64,000 nt of DNA from Castanea sativa (lineage: Eukaryota > Streptophyta > Magnoliopsida > Fagales > Fagaceae), in the NCBI RefSeq assembly GCF_040712315.1, contig NC_134015.1, positions 11,428,945 through 11,492,944 on the forward strand, written 5' to 3'. The notes beneath the pieces are model-generated. The model worked only from the letters and a program-made list of their open reading frames with translations. It searched no databases and had not been told where the DNA came from. Positions within the stretch are counted from its first letter, which is position 1; every line of letters starts with the position of its first letter. The translations under genes were made by a program, and so were the position numbers. This document shows, piece by piece, positions 60,685-64,000 of the stretch.

Positions 60685-63022
60685 GGTGCAAATGCTTATA
60701 ATATGCTCAAGTTTAAAACTTCACTTAGTGACCAGCAATTATGAGTTATTATCAAATTATAACTTTGAGATCAAAATTTGATTGCACCATATAAATATAA
60801 TAGTGAATCAGTGGATGATATTAAAAGTTAAAAGTTCACTTTTAATCTTAACCATAGGATTAGAAAAAAAAATTAGAAAAATTTAAAATTTTTCTAACCT
60901 TTCATCTCACACACTCACAATAATTGTACCATGTAATCATTGCTTGGGATCCAAACTGTAATTTCGATAGTCAGTGTGACGTTGACCTAAATAGCTCTGA
61001 TGCTTAAGTCAGAACAAGGGAATTATTTATTGTTGATTATGGGTATTCTCTCACTCATGTCTCTTATGGGTGTCCTTCCTTGTATAGAGCTTGATAGCTA
61101 GTGTATTAATGGTTGCACAAAAGACCTAGTGATGAAGAACAAGAGCAACTCTCCGAATATAACTTCAACAAGTAAGAAGGCTAGGGTGATGTTAGTGTGG
61201 CACCAGCCTAAGCACTTTAATGCCTAAGTTCATGTCTCCTTTTAGAGAGAAGAATAGCTGGTATTGGAAGGTTTTTGTAGCTTGTGCTTGTAGAGATTAT
61301 CAGGATTTATAAAACTATAGAGAGTAGGATGGCTGATATACCCGGCTTCCATTGGGCTATCAATGGTCATCCATGGACGATCGGAAGGGATTAAGCTAAA
61401 TAAATCCATCATTTGTGGTTGAAAATAATGAAAGTTTTAAGGATGCAAGAGAGTTGTAAAAGAAACACAAGGGTTTTCTTCTTGAATGATTTTGCCTGGG
61501 AGTTTTTTTTTTGGATTAAGATGTTTTAGTGTAGGAGTGATTCGTGTTGATGAATTTTCAGGATTTGAATGGCGATTGTTCTCTAATGTTAATGCTTAGA
61601 GGCTTAATTTACGTTTTCTGTGGTTTTAAAAGAGTAAGTTAGTGGATTGATGAGGTGGCAGTATCTTAAATCATTAATTTTAAATAAAAGGTGAGGATTT
61701 AAAGAAATCTACTCGGTAAAGTATCCTAAGAAATCTAGAAGACTTGGATCCTAATTTATAGGTCATGTGCTCAGAGAACCATACATTCCTATTTAGAGGT
61801 TGTTCTACTGAGCTCCGGCATTGGGTCGTTTGTTCTTCCTTTCATCACTTATCATCTATTCTTGGTATGTGTTATGGGGCATTTTCTTACTTTCAGCCAT
61901 CCTCCATCCTACTAATAATGGTTCTTAAGTAATCTCCATTATGTCAGTGATATAACAAAGGTTACATTGTATAACAAGAGTTAAATTTGTTAAACGATCT
62001 TGTTTTAAGGGATTGAAGAGAAGCAATTCGGTCTTTTCATGTGGTGCCATGTATGCAGAGGTCATGTGAGTCACACATGACATGTTTTTCCATCCAAGTT
62101 AAGAATGACAATCGTTTATTCTAAAAGTTCAAGGTGGTAAATGTAGATGGAGGTATAGTTTAGGATAATAAGTAGTAACGTATAATTTTCCCAAAAACTT
62201 TAAGTGACTAGTTGTTATCGTACTTACTAACATAGAGAGTGTATTCATTCATTTGTTGGTATAAACCAATATTTGTAAATCATGTTTGATCATTGATTTT
62301 TGAACTTGAAATTAGTTTATTCATGTCTATTTTTTTTTTTTAATTGAGAGAGAGAGGGGAAAAAAAACCCTCTTTTTGCTTCCAATTTCAGTTTGAATGT
62401 TTATGAAATTACGTAAATAGATTTTAAGAGTGTTATGCTGCGGTGTGACTCCAAGAACCCACATTATTTTTTCAGGTTAGTGATATGCTAAACATTGTCC
62501 TTTGATATTCTTTAGGTGGTTTTAGATGTTATATTTTAAGAGTAATGATGACAGCTTAAGCACAATTTCTTTTTTTTTTGAGAGATGCTTAAGCACAAAT
62601 TGGTTGAGCAATATTGAGAATGCCTCAAAAATTGATTCAATAATAAATGTCATCATATGCTTGAGTATATCTAGGATACCTTAGTCTAAATGGGGACTCT
62701 GTTTTGCCTCAAAGTCGTCACGCTATCATTGTACTGTGGAATTTGATATGCTGACAGTGACAGGACAACAGTAGTCTTTTGCTCACTGTTTGGTTCCCGT
62801 AAAAATCAATAAAGACCTCAAGTTAGAGAAGATGATATCTTGAATCAAGCACAAAAAAACAAATTGTACATAAATTTCTAAATACTGAATGATGGATATA
62901 TGATCGCTCACATCAAAATTTTAAACTGATATGATATCATCCAAATGTTTCTAACCACAATTTTTTTTACACTTAGGTGAAATGCGTAGTTATTAGACTC
63001 ATTTACTTGTATTACTTGCACC
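59607..63022. other. Gene-free stretch between copies D and E
   Basis: AT-rich. An (AT)n run of about 29 units lies at 60623-60681. The segment at 61.0-62.1 kb has a different, less AT-rich texture and might be transposon-derived, but no ends or coding motifs were identified. Confidence 0.4.
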
Positions 63023-63546
63023 TCAAGCAGAAAATTGGGTAATTGATGCCTGAATTTCTTTTAGAGCTCGCCCCTTGGTCTCTGGTACCAGCTTTGCGAT
63101 GAATAGAACAGTCAAACCACAAATGCTAGAGAATATAAAAAATGTCCCTGATGCATCATGGCCAAAACATTCATGTGTAATTAAAAATAGAGAAGGAAAA
63201 GGTTTAAAATTGAAAGTGTATAATAATCATTCCATTACAACCTTGATAGTGTAGAAACAGTTACCTGCTGTACTCCATTCCATCATAAAATTGAAAGTGA
63301 ATGTAACAATCCAAGAAGAGGACCATTTCATTGTGGTCACAAGGCTTCCAGCCGTACCCTTGATATTTACAGGGAATATCTGAAATGGAAAGTAATCCTC
63401 GAATGGAAGCTAAAAAAGCTGCTTGTTTGAGCGAAATTCTCCTCAATAAATTTGCAAAAGGCTTTAGAGCTCAATAAGTAATATACCTCTGACATTATAA
63501 CCCATGGTAATCCAGCCATGCCTATTGAGTAAGCCACAGTATAAAC
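63023..63546 (-). CDS. ERD6-like transporter copy E, last three exons
   Basis: Exon 18 (63023-63147, 41 codons with stop), exon 17 (63265-63379) and exon 16 (63487-63546), all with proper borders and in frame. They cover TM10-TM12 and the C-terminus, with [28 protein letters not shown] and [16 protein letters not shown]. It is closer in wording to copy D than to B or C, but without D's frameshift. The rest should lie to the right of the window. An LTR-like insertion begins about 155 bp upstream of exon 16. Whether the gene works cannot be judged from this part. Confidence 0.85.
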
Positions 63547-63701
63547 CTGCAAGGATATTAGCCAGTCAATGACATGCTTTTCAAATTTATCTAAAACTAT
63601 ATAAAACTCAGTCAAGAATTCAAGAAAAAGAACAGTAACCACCCCTTGGTTTCTTTTAAGGATTTGAAAGGAAAAGAAACATAAGAAAGTGCTTAGCTAG
63701 C

Positions 63702-64000
63702 TGATGGGACTGACGAAATCAACTACAGACGAGTTCAATACGACAGACGAGACGGTTCTCTGAGACGAGCCTAAGCAAGTGCCCACGTCACCGACGAGGG
63801 TATCAGGATCATTCAATGCCTCCAGTAATGCCCCGGACAGTTACAAAATCAGCTGCATAGACCGTTGAGGGCATATTAAAGCCCCATTACTTAGCAAGAA
63901 GCGTTACCAAGAAAAGCATTAACATCACAATATCAATCACAACGGCTAGAATCCAGAGCAACATAGATAAAGTCCTCACATTGCCAACACAAGGTACGGA
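63702..64000. mobile_element. LTR-retrotransposon-like insertion at the right edge
   Basis: Copy D and copy E introns align up to AAGTGC(T/G)TAG near 63695. In E the sequence then switches to a GC-richer block starting TGATGGGACTGACGAAATC with repeated GACGAG words, typical of a plant LTR. The other end is outside the window. Confidence 0.55.

Overview
This window is plant nuclear DNA: AT-rich, with short GT-AG introns, a Ty3/gypsy element of the Tat lineage, hAT and Mutator-type MITEs, Helitron-like ends and plant-specific families (ERD6-like sugar transporters, DC1-domain proteins, UGT72). It is most likely from a woody eudicot. A Fagaceae-like tree is a guess from repeat style and is not proven. 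No prokaryotic, organellar, rRNA, tRNA or CRISPR features were seen.

The backbone is a tandem array of ERD6-like monosaccharide transporter genes (MFS, sugar porter family), all on the minus strand. From left to right: copy A (3.4-5.2 kb, relic of exons 9-15 with stops, frameshifts and a duplicated exon 10); copy B (13987-18971, 18 exons, 499 codons, intact and canonical); copy C (22356-32102, 18 exons, 506 codons, open but changed at several signature motifs and with transposon-swollen introns); an exon-1 scrap at about 32.35 kb; copy D (52703-59606, exons 1-4 and 16-18 only, frameshifted); and copy E (63023-63546, last three exons, upstream part beyond the window and cut by an LTR-like insertion). 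Exon lengths of B and C match exactly for the 16 internal exons, so the array arose by tandem duplication followed by independent decay.

Between A and B lies a DC1-domain (C1-like zinc finger) pseudogene at 8766-11339. It is split by a 1.07 kb non-autonomous hAT element with a perfect 8-bp target duplication. A small alpha-mannosidase exon relic lies at 6.3-6.5 kb. Between B and C is a 1.33 kb element with about 100-bp terminal inverted repeats, carrying a nested MITE. Intron 3 of C holds a nested pair: a Mutator-type MITE (9-bp target duplication) split by a second member of the same hAT family (8-bp target duplication).

From 35375 to 46535 is a full-length Tat-type Ty3/gypsy element with two ~763-bp LTRs, target duplication GTAGA, PBS, gag, protease, RT, RNase H, a second RNase H, integrase, a 70-bp minisatellite, and a three-exon gene of 771 codons on the opposite strand. 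The whole pol frame has no indels but nine stops, each attributable to a C-to-T or G-to-A change. It sits in a copia remnant. At 47572-51280 is a 3.7 kb repeat-filled unit with the ends of a solo LTR, flanked by ATATA.

The D locus (52.7-59.6 kb) is a dumping ground of Helitron-like 3' ends, a UGT72 fragment and an RPA-like fragment with a nonsense codon. Long gene-free stretches contain only AT-rich DNA, microsatellites and degenerate repeats. The likely functional cargo is transporter B, possibly transporter C, and the unseen remainder of E.
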